From: a virus
Length of the DNA stretch: 63,079 nt
Reading direction: 5' to 3' (one strand)
Virus record (IMG/VR): IMGVR_UViG_3300013307_000005
Location: 1 to 63,079 of that record
In this document: one piece after another, positions 24,270 to 34,017 of the stretch
Layout: each line of letters starts with the position of its first letter
Position numbering within the stretch: the first letter of the stretch is position 1
Made by a program: the position numbers and the translations under genes
The notes under the pieces: model-generated
Databases searched by the model: none
Told to the model about the DNA's origin: nothing
The model's input: only the letters and a program-made list of their open reading frames with translations

Positions 24270-25282
24270 TCAAGAAAATCTTCATTGCATCCGTATTTCT
24301 CTTGGCCCAATCACTGATGGGTCAAAGTTTCTTCAGTCCACCACCAGTTCTAGGAATGTGTCTTTCCTCTGCTGGATGGGTTCCACTGAGTTCCACAGTA
24401 TCAGGTACTCCCCTAGGATTTTCTCCAGCTCAATATGGCCTCTATGGGAGAAACTCCAACGGCCAGTACTATGCTGTGGCTTGCGATACTAATGGAAATA
24501 TCAGCTCCTCTTCCGCAGTTCCAGGATGGCTAGGATTCCAGGGTGATGGATCTGAAGGTGCTTTAAGTGTTCCCAGCGGTAACGTAAACCTGAATGGTGA
24601 ACACTGGTATAGCTCCATTACTATTGCGGCTGGGGCATCCGTAACCTTCGTTAGCCAAAACCCCCCGTTGATCCTTAGGTCTACCGGGGCATGCACCATT
24701 GCCGGAAGCATTCTGGCAAACGGAGTCATGGGAGCAGTTACAAACTATGGTGCCTCAGGGGGTGGAGGCGGTGGTGGAGCTGCCGGTGGTAGTGCAGGAT
24801 CTAATGCCGGTATTGGAACTGCCGGTGGATCAGGTGGAGCTATTGGTGGGGTAGGTGGGGCTGGAAACCCGACTCTAGCCAGCATGTACAACATCTTTAT
24901 CTCTGGATTTGGACCCAATACCCAGGCTTTGGTAGCCGGCGGAACAATAGAACCTTTCGGTGGCTCAAAGGGCGGTCAAGGAGGATCAGCAGGCGGTGCA
25001 GGTGGGGCTGGGGGCGGTGCAGTTATTCTTGATTGCGCATCTATGAACTTTACCGGAACCATCGACGCAAGTGGTGCAGTAGGTGGAGCATCAACAGGTA
25101 ACAGCATCGGAGCTGGTGGTGGAGGTGGTGGTGGTTTTGTGATAATGAGATCACCAACCTGGACTGCCAATACCGGTACCATCAACGTTGGCGGGGGGGC
25201 GGGGGGCTCCTGTGGGGCTTTCACTGGATGCGGTGCAGGTGGGGCTGGGGGAACTGGCTGGTTTTACAAGTTTTTGAACTAG
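24266..25282 (+). CDS. Secreted glycine-rich adhesin-like protein
   Basis: 338 aa. Signal peptide (MIKKIFIASVFLLAQSLMG before Q). Residues about 165-330 are dominated by repeated Gly-Gly-x stretches broken by hydrophobic beta strands (GGGAVILDC, GGGGFVIMR), similar to the polyglycine-rich receptor-binding adhesins of T-even phages. Here it carries an export signal. Probably a surface or tail-tip receptor-binding protein. Confidence 0.7.
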   Translation: MIKKIFIASVFLLAQSLMGQSFFSPPPVLGMCLSSAGWVPLSSTVSGTPLGFSPAQYGLYGRNSNGQYYAVACDTNGNISSSSAVPGWLGFQGDGSEGALSVPSGNVNLNGEHWYSSITIAAGASVTFVSQNPPLILRSTGACTIAGSILANGVMGAVTNYGASGGGGGGGAAGGSAGSNAGIGTAGGSGGAIGGVGGAGNPTLASMYNIFISGFGPNTQALVAGGTIEPFGGSKGGQGGSAGGAGGAGGGAVILDCASMNFTGTIDASGAVGGASTGNSIGAGGGGGGGFVIMRSPTWTANTGTINVGGGAGGSCGAFTGCGAGGAGGTGWFYKFLN

Positions 25283-25291
25283 GGGATTAGG

Positions 25292-25783
25292 ATGAATTTC
25301 AGTAAAGAACAGATCCTAGAGGCCTGCCGAACCTACGGCCCTAGCTTGCTCGTAGTTTCAGGCATTTCGGGCCCTAGGGTCATGGCCGCACTGGCCTCTA
25401 ACGAATCATCCTACGGCCTTAATTGCGGACCTAGGCATGAGCCAGCATACGATGTAAATGGGGCAATATACAAGTCTAACCCGCTCCAGAGAAACTTAGT
25501 TAAAGAATTTGGTTCTGCAGCAGCTTGCAGCTACGGACCTTGGCAGATGATGTATATCAACTTCAAGGGCGCCCTTCCAAGCGAGTTGCAGAATGATCTC
25601 ACTCTTCTTGCACAGGAATTTGTTCACTGGTTCAACACATATGTGATTAAGATTCGACATGCCGAGACCGTTGAGCAAATCGGTCAGGTATGGAATCTGG
25701 GTCACATCACAAAAGAACCGCCGCCAGGTGTTCTACGCTACACTCAAGATTTGCAGAAGGCGTATGATTCTGTGGAGCTCTAA
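25292..25783 (+). CDS. Lysozyme-like endolysin (SLT fold)
   Basis: 163 aa. AALASNESSYG (catalytic Glu about residue 38) followed by YGPWQMM is the signature of soluble lytic transglycosylase/goose-lysozyme enzymes that cut peptidoglycan. No signal peptide, so it would need a holin or act from the virion. The neighbouring small membrane protein supports a lysis role. Confidence 0.8.
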   Translation: MNFSKEQILEACRTYGPSLLVVSGISGPRVMAALASNESSYGLNCGPRHEPAYDVNGAIYKSNPLQRNLVKEFGSAAACSYGPWQMMYINFKGALPSELQNDLTLLAQEFVHWFNTYVIKIRHAETVEQIGQVWNLGHITKEPPPGVLRYTQDLQKAYDSVEL

Positions 25784-26556
25784 TGCCCATTATAATTCCT
25801 CCATCTACTAACACGGCTCCATACGACGAGATTGAGACAATCCTCTACTTTGCTCGAGTGATTGCCAACGACGCCGGTTTGAGCATGGCTGGAACTTTGC
25901 TGAATGACAATCAGCCTTATATCATGCCTCTAATGAATCTGTCATGGAGAAAGCTGCAAGACAGATTAGCAAACAATAACATCGAAGATCTTCCCGCGGA
26001 AGCCATCATCACTGGATTGCCAGCCCAGAATGCTACATCCTTTGCTGACCCGGCAGTTCAAGCTGCTCTAGGTTATCAATCCTACTTTGATGGACAAGGC
26101 TACAATACTAATTTCTTCCTCCCACAGGATATGCAAATTCCTCTCCGACTGTGGGAAAGAGTCAGCGGGATGAATGCTCAATTCATTCCAATGATTCAAG
26201 CTAAGGATGGAATTCCGGCAGTTACCAAGACTTCCTATCTTCGCATGTGGGAATGGAGAGATGATGCAGTTTATGTCCCCGGTGCTAATCAGGTTCTAGA
26301 TATTAGAATTAGATACAGGAAGATATTTGGCGATTTGACAGCACCAACAACAGATACTATTCCTTTGATTCGTTGCGCAGTTGCACTGGCCTACTTGATA
26401 GTTGAAGTTCACGCTGCCGGTCGTGGTTCAGTGATGTTACCGGCATTCAACAAAGAAAAGGAAGATGCTATCAAACAACTCATCAATCAAACTACTCGTA
26501 AGCATCAGCGAGTAAACTACAGAAAACAACCATACAGCCGCCGAGGCAGATGGTAA
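25783..26556 (+). CDS. Head-tail adaptor or tail-tubular-A-like protein
   Basis: 257 aa. It begins with a proline-rich start and helices spanning ETILYFARVIANDAG, has a central WERVSGMNAQFIPM segment, and ends with basic arginines. Size and position right before the giant tail protein match the podovirus adaptor (gp11/gp4 type). Motif evidence is weak. Confidence 0.6.
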   Translation: MPIIIPPSTNTAPYDEIETILYFARVIANDAGLSMAGTLLNDNQPYIMPLMNLSWRKLQDRLANNNIEDLPAEAIITGLPAQNATSFADPAVQAALGYQSYFDGQGYNTNFFLPQDMQIPLRLWERVSGMNAQFIPMIQAKDGIPAVTKTSYLRMWEWRDDAVYVPGANQVLDIRIRYRKIFGDLTAPTTDTIPLIRCAVALAYLIVEVHAAGRGSVMLPAFNKEKEDAIKQLINQTTRKHQRVNYRKQPYSRRGRW

Positions 26557-26565
26557 GGAGCAGAC

Positions 26566-26961
26566 ATGGCAATCGCTTTGAGTGAATACGCGGGTCCTGG
26601 CTCGGGAAGTTCATTCCTGGGTGGCGACAATACGCAAAAACTTCGTCGGGTATACTTTAAAGTAGTTGCTTCCAACAACTATGCTGGTGCTCCCGGTGAT
26701 CCAATGGACTTTACAACTTTGGGTGAACTTCCTCACTCTCAGTATCCTCCGGTACTGGTGGTGATGCAGTCTCAAAACCCGGCTGGTGCTAGTGGCTACA
26801 AGTATCAGTACATTCCAAATGCTAACCCAACACTGGCGAATGGAACTTTCCAAGTTCTCAAAGGTCAGGCTGGACCCGATATCGACATCGGTGCCGGTGC
26901 TTACCCTGCCGGTGTAACTGGGGACACAATCGTCGGTTATGCCGACTTCATTAGGCTCTAA
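26566..26961 (+). CDS. Small virion-module protein
   Basis: 131 aa, Gly/Ala/Pro-rich beta protein (GPGSGSSFLGGD, YPPVLVVMQSQNPAG). Stop overlaps the next start. Perhaps a tail or decoration protein. Confidence 0.65.
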   Translation: MAIALSEYAGPGSGSSFLGGDNTQKLRRVYFKVVASNNYAGAPGDPMDFTTLGELPHSQYPPVLVVMQSQNPAGASGYKYQYIPNANPTLANGTFQVLKGQAGPDIDIGAGAYPAGVTGDTIVGYADFIRL

Positions 26962-29900
26962 TGGCTGAGAATGTTCTACAGCCGGTAGAAGTACCGGTCC
27001 CACTTCAGCTCTTCGGCGGCTTGGTGACAGAAATGTCTCCATCTGACCTCCCGGAAGGGGTGTCTCCTGATTGTCAGGATATCACCTTTTTTCCGGGGGG
27101 TATTTCTTCCAGAACCGGATTAACTAAGTGGTTAAGATTTCTTCCGAATAATGTTTCAGTCACATATCAGAAGACTTATGTTACTCCCCAGAATCTTATT
27201 CGTAACTTATTCCTGCTGTCTGATGGGAGTTTCTGGGTCCAAGCTGCAGAGACTGGTGTAGTAACAAACATCCTTACTGTCACTCCTGGAAGTTATGCTT
27301 CTTCAGTGAGTGCGTTTGGGAAAGAGCTTATTGTATTCCATGACACTCAAAAAGGTACAGACATCCCGAGAATCTACGATGGTACCTTTATTGATAGAGC
27401 CAGTCAGAATGGTCCGGCTCTACCACCTAACGTCTCCAATACGAGTTTTCCAACCGTCAACATGGTTGCGGCCGGTGCTCCATTTGTCAGCGTGATCAAC
27501 ACAATCAATGCCGCTGATATCATTCACTATGGAAACCCGCCAAACATCTCGTTCTATTACTCAGCAGTTATAATCAACTTTGTAACTCCACTGCCGGGAA
27601 CCATAACCGTAGGAGCTGTAGTCAGTGTAGCTGGAAACTCCCAGGCAATATTCAATGGAGTCTACTACAGCATCACTCAGATCATCGATTCCAATACTGT
27701 CAAGTGCGCAGCTTACTTTCCATATCCACCAGCCATTCCAACTGGTAACGGTGGAACTGTTACTATCGGGTCGAATAGTACCCTGGTCAGAAGCAACAAT
27801 CATGTTACCTGCGTAACAGCTGCTCCGCACAATCTTCAGGTTGGATTCAGAGCTCAGATCAGCGGAATCAATGATGCCCCTGTGGGTGGCGGCATCTCAA
27901 GCATCAACATCAATAATGAACAGAATCCCGGCATAGCCACCGTAACCACAGCTTCAGCTCACGGATTACTTCCAGAAAACGTTATCAAGATCACTGGAGT
28001 AGCTGATGCCCTAGTGGGTGGAGCAATCAGCACTGTTGCCAGAAGAGCACAGATTGTAACGGTTGTAACTACAGCCCCACACAACCTGAAAGCCGGTACA
28101 TCTGTAAAGATTACTGGAACTGTAGATCTTAACTTCACTGGTCAGTTCATAGTTCTCAACATCATTGATGCAGTAACATTCACCTATAGCCAGATCGACA
28201 GTGATGCGACCTCCACTGGTGGCGCAGTTCACATGGTTTGGCCAGTTTCCGACAACGCCATCATTCCCAATAACTACACGGTAATTTCAACTCCAACACC
28301 AACCACGTTTACCATTTCACTCTTCTACAGTGATGGAACCTGGACTGGTGGAGTAATTACCTTCCCGTGGTCAGGAACTTTCTATGTTACTCAGGTGATT
28401 GATGATGTAACGTTCGTTTATCTGCAATACGGTCCCAATGCCTCCACTAACACGGTCGGCACCGTAACTCCAACGAGTCAGATTGCTCCTGGTGCTAGAG
28501 GAGTTGTAGTTCTCTTTGAAACTCGACAGGGCTATATCACAGCTCCGTCACCACCAACCCAGATCATCACTCCAGGATCACAGTACCTAAGCATCTCCGA
28601 TATTCCCATTGGAACCGACAATGTAGTAAGAAGAATCATTGCCTTCACTGGTGCTGACGGTGCCAACTACTTCTACATTCCCGTAGGAGCCAGTGTAAAT
28701 GGTATTCAGGTATCTACGTCGACGGTCATCAATGACAACGTCACAACTAGTATTCTTGTTGATTTTGCTGATCCTACTCTTTTTGATTCTATTGCTATCG
28801 ACATTCCGGGCAATAATCTTTTTGAGATGGGTGTTATAGGTCCATGCTTGGGAGTTGCTAACTATGCCTCTCGAGCTGGGTGGTTCGGACTGAGAAATTC
28901 GATTCAGAACTTCCTTAACCTAGGATTCGATGCTGGCTACATCTCCTCACTGGGTTTGGGAACTCCTCCAGGCTGGACGGTGATAAATCCTGGAGGGATT
29001 TTAACTAATCTTGGAGATTTTGGATACGCTTGGACTATCGGTGGAGCTTCTGGGCCTAACGGTGGCATGATTACTCAGCCAGCATATGCTGATGTTTATA
29101 ATGTTCCTATCCTACAACCGAATACTCAATACTCCATTGATTTCAAAGCAGTTGCTCAGAGGAGTGGTGGATTACCAATCGGTGGAGGCAAGCTAGTATT
29201 CGAGTTTTACAGCCCAACTTCCGGAGTTCTTGCAACCGCTTCAATGCAGATCACGAATCTGATAACACCGTTCCCGGTAATCGGATTCTTCCCAGGATTC
29301 TTCACTATAACCATGGATAACAAAACTCCTGGTGTTATCCCATCGGATACCGTGCTGAGGATCTATGGAAACAACATCACCAACGGATGGGCAGTAACTT
29401 TCGATGACATGGAGTTCTACCCGACCATAAATCCAACCCTCCGTCAGTTCAAATGGTCCTACATCAATCTTCCCGATTCGGTTGATAATGAAACCTCCCT
29501 GCTTGGTGCTGCTTCCGATGATACCTTCATTCAGGCTTGGTTTGTATACCGAGATTCACTGCTGTTCCTCACCCAGTACGGGCTTTATGAAACCAGTGAC
29601 CTAGCCGGATATGAGCCTTACAACTGGAGTGTAAGACAGGTAGCTCATGATTGTGGTGCAGTAGGACCACTCGCTTGCACCAGCGGAGAAAACTTCTCGG
29701 CATGGTTCTCGGCACCGAGTTCCCAACTCCCTGTGGGCAGAGGTCTGTATCTCTACACCGGTGGTTCAGTGAATAAGATTTCTCAGGAGATTCAGCCGGA
29801 CTTCGATCAGATCAACCAGGCAGCTCAGACTAGAACCTGGGTAACTAATGATCCGATCACTCGTAGAGTTTATGTTGGAATTCCCACCGACACGTGGACT

Positions 29901-30581
29901 GCTCCTAACTTGGTTTATGTGATGGATTATCGAGAAATGGACACAGCTGGAGAGATTGCAGGTAAGTCTCCAATCCATATCTCATTCACTGGAAAGATGG
30001 TCTGCAGTGATCTTTCCCGGAAATGGACTAGATGGAACATGTTCATCAATCGAGGGGATATTCTAAACATTCCTGGAATTGGAATTCAATTCTCATTCGC
30101 TGGTGGAAATGGTATAGCACCGGCCACAGGCAGCGGTGGATTTTCATCCGTCTACTGGTTAGCTCCTGACGCAATGCAGGATGATGACTTTGGATTGATC
30201 GTTCCGTATTACACAACCTACTTCTTTGTTAATCACGAGATGGAGATGAACATCCAGGTAGGTGTACACCGTAAACTCTTCAAAAGGTACTCGGTGTATG
30301 TTCAAGGGTTTGGTCAGTTGGTTGTTACTCCATACGGTGATACGCTAACTAATCCTTGGCCTGTAATAAACAATCTTCCATTATCCGACAATCAACTGTT
30401 TGACTTAGGTGATGGCTTGTCAGTTATTGCCGAGAGAGCTGCTTTCAAGATCGGTAGCATACCTCCACCATTCTTCAGCGTACCTCTGAATGAGTCTTTG
30501 CACAATTCGTTTACTCTTAACAAGTTCACAGTGACCATATCTCAGGAGCCTGTAGCTCCGGTCAGATTTGGAGCAATCTAA
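26961..30581 (+). CDS. Giant tail (nozzle/tubular) protein
   Basis: 1206 aa. The opening (LFGGLVTEMSPSDLPEGVSP, then FFPGGISSRTGLTK) is typical of podovirus tail-tube/nozzle proteins of the P22 gp10 or T7 gp12 type. At about 270-430 there are three imperfect repeats of the pattern H-N/G-L-x3-x-V-x-I-x-G (HNLQVGFRAQISG, HGLLPENVIKITG, HNLKAGTSVKITG), each followed by a Gly-rich hairpin, indicating stacked small beta domains. The later part contains W-rich beta structure. Confidence 0.75.
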   Translation: MAENVLQPVEVPVPLQLFGGLVTEMSPSDLPEGVSPDCQDITFFPGGISSRTGLTKWLRFLPNNVSVTYQKTYVTPQNLIRNLFLLSDGSFWVQAAETGVVTNILTVTPGSYASSVSAFGKELIVFHDTQKGTDIPRIYDGTFIDRASQNGPALPPNVSNTSFPTVNMVAAGAPFVSVINTINAADIIHYGNPPNISFYYSAVIINFVTPLPGTITVGAVVSVAGNSQAIFNGVYYSITQIIDSNTVKCAAYFPYPPAIPTGNGGTVTIGSNSTLVRSNNHVTCVTAAPHNLQVGFRAQISGINDAPVGGGISSININNEQNPGIATVTTASAHGLLPENVIKITGVADALVGGAISTVARRAQIVTVVTTAPHNLKAGTSVKITGTVDLNFTGQFIVLNIIDAVTFTYSQIDSDATSTGGAVHMVWPVSDNAIIPNNYTVISTPTPTTFTISLFYSDGTWTGGVITFPWSGTFYVTQVIDDVTFVYLQYGPNASTNTVGTVTPTSQIAPGARGVVVLFETRQGYITAPSPPTQIITPGSQYLSISDIPIGTDNVVRRIIAFTGADGANYFYIPVGASVNGIQVSTSTVINDNVTTSILVDFADPTLFDSIAIDIPGNNLFEMGVIGPCLGVANYASRAGWFGLRNSIQNFLNLGFDAGYISSLGLGTPPGWTVINPGGILTNLGDFGYAWTIGGASGPNGGMITQPAYADVYNVPILQPNTQYSIDFKAVAQRSGGLPIGGGKLVFEFYSPTSGVLATASMQITNLITPFPVIGFFPGFFTITMDNKTPGVIPSDTVLRIYGNNITNGWAVTFDDMEFYPTINPTLRQFKWSYINLPDSVDNETSLLGAASDDTFIQAWFVYRDSLLFLTQYGLYETSDLAGYEPYNWSVRQVAHDCGAVGPLACTSGENFSAWFSAPSSQLPVGRGLYLYTGGSVNKISQEIQPDFDQINQAAQTRTWVTNDPITRRVYVGIPTDTWTAPNLVYVMDYREMDTAGEIAGKSPIHISFTGKMVCSDLSRKWTRWNMFINRGDILNIPGIGIQFSFAGGNGIAPATGSGGFSSVYWLAPDAMQDDDFGLIVPYYTTYFFVNHEMEMNIQVGVHRKLFKRYSVYVQGFGQLVVTPYGDTLTNPWPVINNLPLSDNQLFDLGDGLSVIAERAAFKIGSIPPPFFSVPLNESLHNSFTLNKFTVTISQEPVAPVRFGAI

Positions 30582-31129
30582 TGCCACTTGACTACCGCAA
30601 TCGTCAAATGATTTCCGATAAGTTCCCAGAGGTGGGAATGGCTTTGGATGATATGATCGATTACATCCAAAGTGTGATGACTCAGACCAACTCCAGTCCT
30701 CAAGGTCAGTCGGATCCACCGCCTTCTCCAGCATCGTTGAAGGTAACGGCAGCTCATGGTATCTTTGATGCTGCCATCACCGATAATAACCCAGTGAATC
30801 GTGGAATCAACTACTTCTTAGAGTATTCAGACAACCCACAGTTCAATGCTCCAACTACCATTGATCTTGGTCAGTCGAGGAACTTCCGGGGACATCTCGG
30901 GAATCAGAACCTTTACTGGAGAGCTCACTCTTCGTATCCTACGGGTCCAAGATCTCCACATGTGTATCACGGTGGGAGTCCAGTGAATCCGTCTCCAGTC
31001 GCCGGTGGGGGAGTCTTGACAGGTCCTACACCGCTGCCCAGTCAGGGAAGTGGAACCAGCAATGGTGCTTCAGGCAGTGATGGAGCTTTTGGTAACTTCC
31101 CGTATAGAAAGATCAGACCAACTTCATGA
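30581..31129 (+). CDS. Virion protein with fibronectin-III-like domain
   Basis: 182 aa. A helical N-terminus of about 45 residues, then a beta domain (SLKVTAAHGIFDAAI ... FLEYSDNPQF ... NLYWRAHSSY) with the strand pattern of fibronectin type III, then a Gly/Ser/Pro tail. Such domains decorate tails and fibres. Confidence 0.65.
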   Translation: MPLDYRNRQMISDKFPEVGMALDDMIDYIQSVMTQTNSSPQGQSDPPPSPASLKVTAAHGIFDAAITDNNPVNRGINYFLEYSDNPQFNAPTTIDLGQSRNFRGHLGNQNLYWRAHSSYPTGPRSPHVYHGGSPVNPSPVAGGGVLTGPTPLPSQGSGTSNGASGSDGAFGNFPYRKIRPTS

Positions 31130-31524
31130 TAGTTAGAATGCTTCGTGAATCCGACGTACCTAGGCTCAAAAGAATCTATAAGAAGATGGGAATTCCACTT
31201 CCGTTCCCTAATCTTAAAGAATTCTTTCCCATGCCCGTCATCGTCGATGAACAAAATCGAGTGGTGATGGGTGTGGGTATGATTCCCACAGTGGAAGTAT
31301 GGCTATTCGTTGATAAGAAGTGGGAAACCCCGGGTATGAGGCAAGAGGCTTTCAGGGTTCTTCACGAGTGGGTTAGGAAAGATCTTAGATCTAGAGGCAT
31401 TGTTCAAGCGCACGCCTTTCTTCCTCCAGATATGGAAAAACAGTTTGGAAGAAGATTAACAAAACTATTCGGCTGGATAAAAGAAAGCTGGCCTTGCTTT
31501 TTCCGGAGGACCGATCATGTCTAG
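31126..31524 (+). CDS. GNAT acetyltransferase-like protein in virion module
   Basis: 132 aa. The N-terminus (MIVRMLRESDVPRLKRIYKK) and the V-x-G-x-G-M strand followed by an alpha/beta end fit a GNAT-type fold. Similar proteins lie among internal virion genes of several podoviruses. Whether it acetylates anything or is structural cannot be told. Confidence 0.65.
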   Translation: MIVRMLRESDVPRLKRIYKKMGIPLPFPNLKEFFPMPVIVDEQNRVVMGVGMIPTVEVWLFVDKKWETPGMRQEAFRVLHEWVRKDLRSRGIVQAHAFLPPDMEKQFGRRLTKLFGWIKESWPCFFRRTDHV

Positions 31525-32086
31525 GAACGCCGCAAGTCAGGCTCAACAAACTTATAGAATGGGCCGTTCGCTGGAAAATCAATCCTTAGCGAACTCTAAT
31601 GCCCTTTACGATCAGCTGGAGCCAACGTTCCAGAACGAAGCGGTTAATCCCCAAGGCTTTAATCCTAAGGATATGGCCGATATGACCACTGGTGCCATGC
31701 AGAGTTCTGGTGGAGCTCTTGGCGCCGTGACTGGGAAAGCAAATCAGTACGCCGCAGCTAACAGAAATTCTGGTAGTTTCACTCCTGTCCTCGATGAGGC
31801 ATCGAGAGCTGCCAGCCGTAATCTTTCCAACACGAATCTTGACATCAAAAAGAGCAATGCCGATCTTAAAGAAAGTCAACGACAGGCTGGAATCAAGGGA
31901 CTCTCTGGTCTTCAATCCGAGCAAAATGCCGATGTCCTTGGCTCCCTCGGTTTGATGAACCAATCTACTGACGCCATGACCAAGGCAAGTCCTGGATGGT
32001 TCCAAAACTTCACTAGCCTGCTTCAGTCTTTGCAAGGTGCCGGTGCTAGCAAGGGTGCAGATGGCAGCTGGGCATTTGGGGCGTAA
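31517..32086 (+). CDS. Internal virion protein, Ala/Ser/Gln-rich
   Basis: 189 aa, helical, rich in Ala, Ser, Asn and Gln, no Cys. This is the composition of podovirus ejection proteins, and it is followed by two much larger proteins of similar style, as in the three-protein ejection sets of T7- and P22-like phages. Confidence 0.65.
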   Translation: MSRNAASQAQQTYRMGRSLENQSLANSNALYDQLEPTFQNEAVNPQGFNPKDMADMTTGAMQSSGGALGAVTGKANQYAAANRNSGSFTPVLDEASRAASRNLSNTNLDIKKSNADLKESQRQAGIKGLSGLQSEQNADVLGSLGLMNQSTDAMTKASPGWFQNFTSLLQSLQGAGASKGADGSWAFGA

Positions 32087-32088
32087 AG

Positions 32089-34017
32089 ATGATAGATCAA
32101 ACAGTTCCTCAAGATCCTACGGTTCTTAGCGATCCACTTCAGCAGAAGAAAATCGCTGAGAATGTCCTTTCCCAGCTGGGGCTTCACCCTAATCAACAGG
32201 GTGCTAAAAGTCTTCTAGATGCCCATTTCTCCGGACCCACAGCTCATCCGGATATTGCAAGCATCGTGTCCCAAAATCCAGCTCCTCAGCCTCAGCAAGA
32301 TCAGGGTACACCATTCAGTGGTCCTAACGGACTGAGTGGAACTTATCATGGTGACCCCAAGCTGTTCCCGGAGATTCACGATCAGAGTGGAAATAAGGTC
32401 CCAGTTCAGATGGGTGCTCCACCTGCGGCTGGCACTACTACTCCAGAAGTCCAAGCTCAGCCACCTGTACAAAAGTCTGCCGCTGTAGCGCCTTCAATTC
32501 CCGCTCCTGTAACTGGCGATCCTAAGATTGCTGCACTTCAGACGAACACAGCCAATACCACTGGTAATGCACAGCATGAGCTTGATAGACTGATCGACAC
32601 CGGCTCCGGAGTCAGTCAGATTCAGAATCCATTCCTGAGGGGCCTGGCTCGTGTGGGTGACTTGGGAGCAGAACTCTTTGTTCCTCGATTTGAGAAAGAT
32701 ATTCCCGGAACTGAAGGCCATCACTCTCAGCTTATTGAGAATCAAGAACATCTGATTAATGCCGGAGTTAAGCAAGGCCAAGAGGAAGCTCTTACCCAGC
32801 ATGAGAATGTTGAAACTCAGAAAGCCATTAACAATCCTAACGAACTAGCTGAGTGGATGAAGGAAAATCCTGGAGTTCCGATCAATAAATACTGGGAGCA
32901 GAAAGCCAATGCCCAGATGGGGAAACTAACTCCAGATCAGCAAGAACTTAGATTCCTTACTACACCCAGAGAACAGGGTGGAGAGGGTCTGACTGTTGAT
33001 GAGGCCTTCAAAACACTGAACGACAGAAAGATGGCCGGGAAACCTAAAACGGCTGCCCAGTTGAAGAGCGATTTCCAAGGCATCCTACAGAAAATGAGCC
33101 AAGGTCAGCCTCTTGATCCCGCTTTGATGAGTGATGAAAAAGCTCTAGTTCAGGCCATCGGCACATCTCCAAATCTTACGGATGAGGAAAAACAGAAAGC
33201 TTTCTCCTATGTAGTTTCTTCGAACACTCCAGCTTCAGCCGCTTATTCCGCGAACAAGAGAGCTAATTCGATGCTTCAACTTAGGCTATTCAATGGAATC
33301 GACACCTCAACCGGTCAGCTGGCCTTCGTAACTCCTGAGATGAATCAGCAAAACCCAGGTCGATACATTCCTGCGAGTCAGGGTCAGCAGTCCATGTCTA
33401 AAGAAGGACTGTTCAGGGATATTCACTTCAATATCGATCAGGTTAAAGAAACAATCAACAATCTTCACACCGACTTCGATGCAACTACAAGGGCTCAGCT
33501 TGCTCTTGTTCTCAAAAATCCGCATCCTGAGAGTGCTATGTCCAGCTGGCTGCAGGGTTCGGCTGCCCAAACTCTGTCGATGGACCAGATCGACTACGTT
33601 ACAGCTCTAGCATCTTTGATGGAGAATGCCATGTCCCTTCGGTCTGTGGGTCAGATGGGACAAGGATCCGATGAACTTCGCTCAGCCATTATGAGAGCTA
33701 TTCCGGGTCCAGGAACTCCAAGCAAGGATTACGCTCTACGTCAGCTTGAACTTCTGGTTGGTACTGTCTCCAGAATCGAAGGCGGCGTTCCGAAGAGCGG
33801 AGTTACTCCACCAAATCACGAGCCACCTAAGACTACTGAGCAAATTCACAACGAGAGAACTGGCGAGAAGCAGAAAACTGGCCAGACTATCACCAAGCAA
33901 GCAGCGATAGATGAGCTAAAGAGAGTTAATGAAGCTCGCCAAGCAAAAGGTCTTCAGCCTTACACCGAGGAAGATCTAAACAAAAGCCTTAAAGAGAATG
34001 GGATAACGGTGCAATAA
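32089..34017 (+). CDS. Internal virion/ejection protein
   Basis: 642 aa. Helical with Pro/Gln-rich linkers; a basic segment NPFLRGLARVGDLGAELFVPRF near residue 185 may be membrane-active. The C-terminal part is charged helix. Likely ejected with the DNA. The stop overlaps the next ATG. Confidence 0.65.
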   Translation: MIDQTVPQDPTVLSDPLQQKKIAENVLSQLGLHPNQQGAKSLLDAHFSGPTAHPDIASIVSQNPAPQPQQDQGTPFSGPNGLSGTYHGDPKLFPEIHDQSGNKVPVQMGAPPAAGTTTPEVQAQPPVQKSAAVAPSIPAPVTGDPKIAALQTNTANTTGNAQHELDRLIDTGSGVSQIQNPFLRGLARVGDLGAELFVPRFEKDIPGTEGHHSQLIENQEHLINAGVKQGQEEALTQHENVETQKAINNPNELAEWMKENPGVPINKYWEQKANAQMGKLTPDQQELRFLTTPREQGGEGLTVDEAFKTLNDRKMAGKPKTAAQLKSDFQGILQKMSQGQPLDPALMSDEKALVQAIGTSPNLTDEEKQKAFSYVVSSNTPASAAYSANKRANSMLQLRLFNGIDTSTGQLAFVTPEMNQQNPGRYIPASQGQQSMSKEGLFRDIHFNIDQVKETINNLHTDFDATTRAQLALVLKNPHPESAMSSWLQGSAAQTLSMDQIDYVTALASLMENAMSLRSVGQMGQGSDELRSAIMRAIPGPGTPSKDYALRQLELLVGTVSRIEGGVPKSGVTPPNHEPPKTTEQIHNERTGEKQKTGQTITKQAAIDELKRVNEARQAKGLQPYTEEDLNKSLKENGITVQ

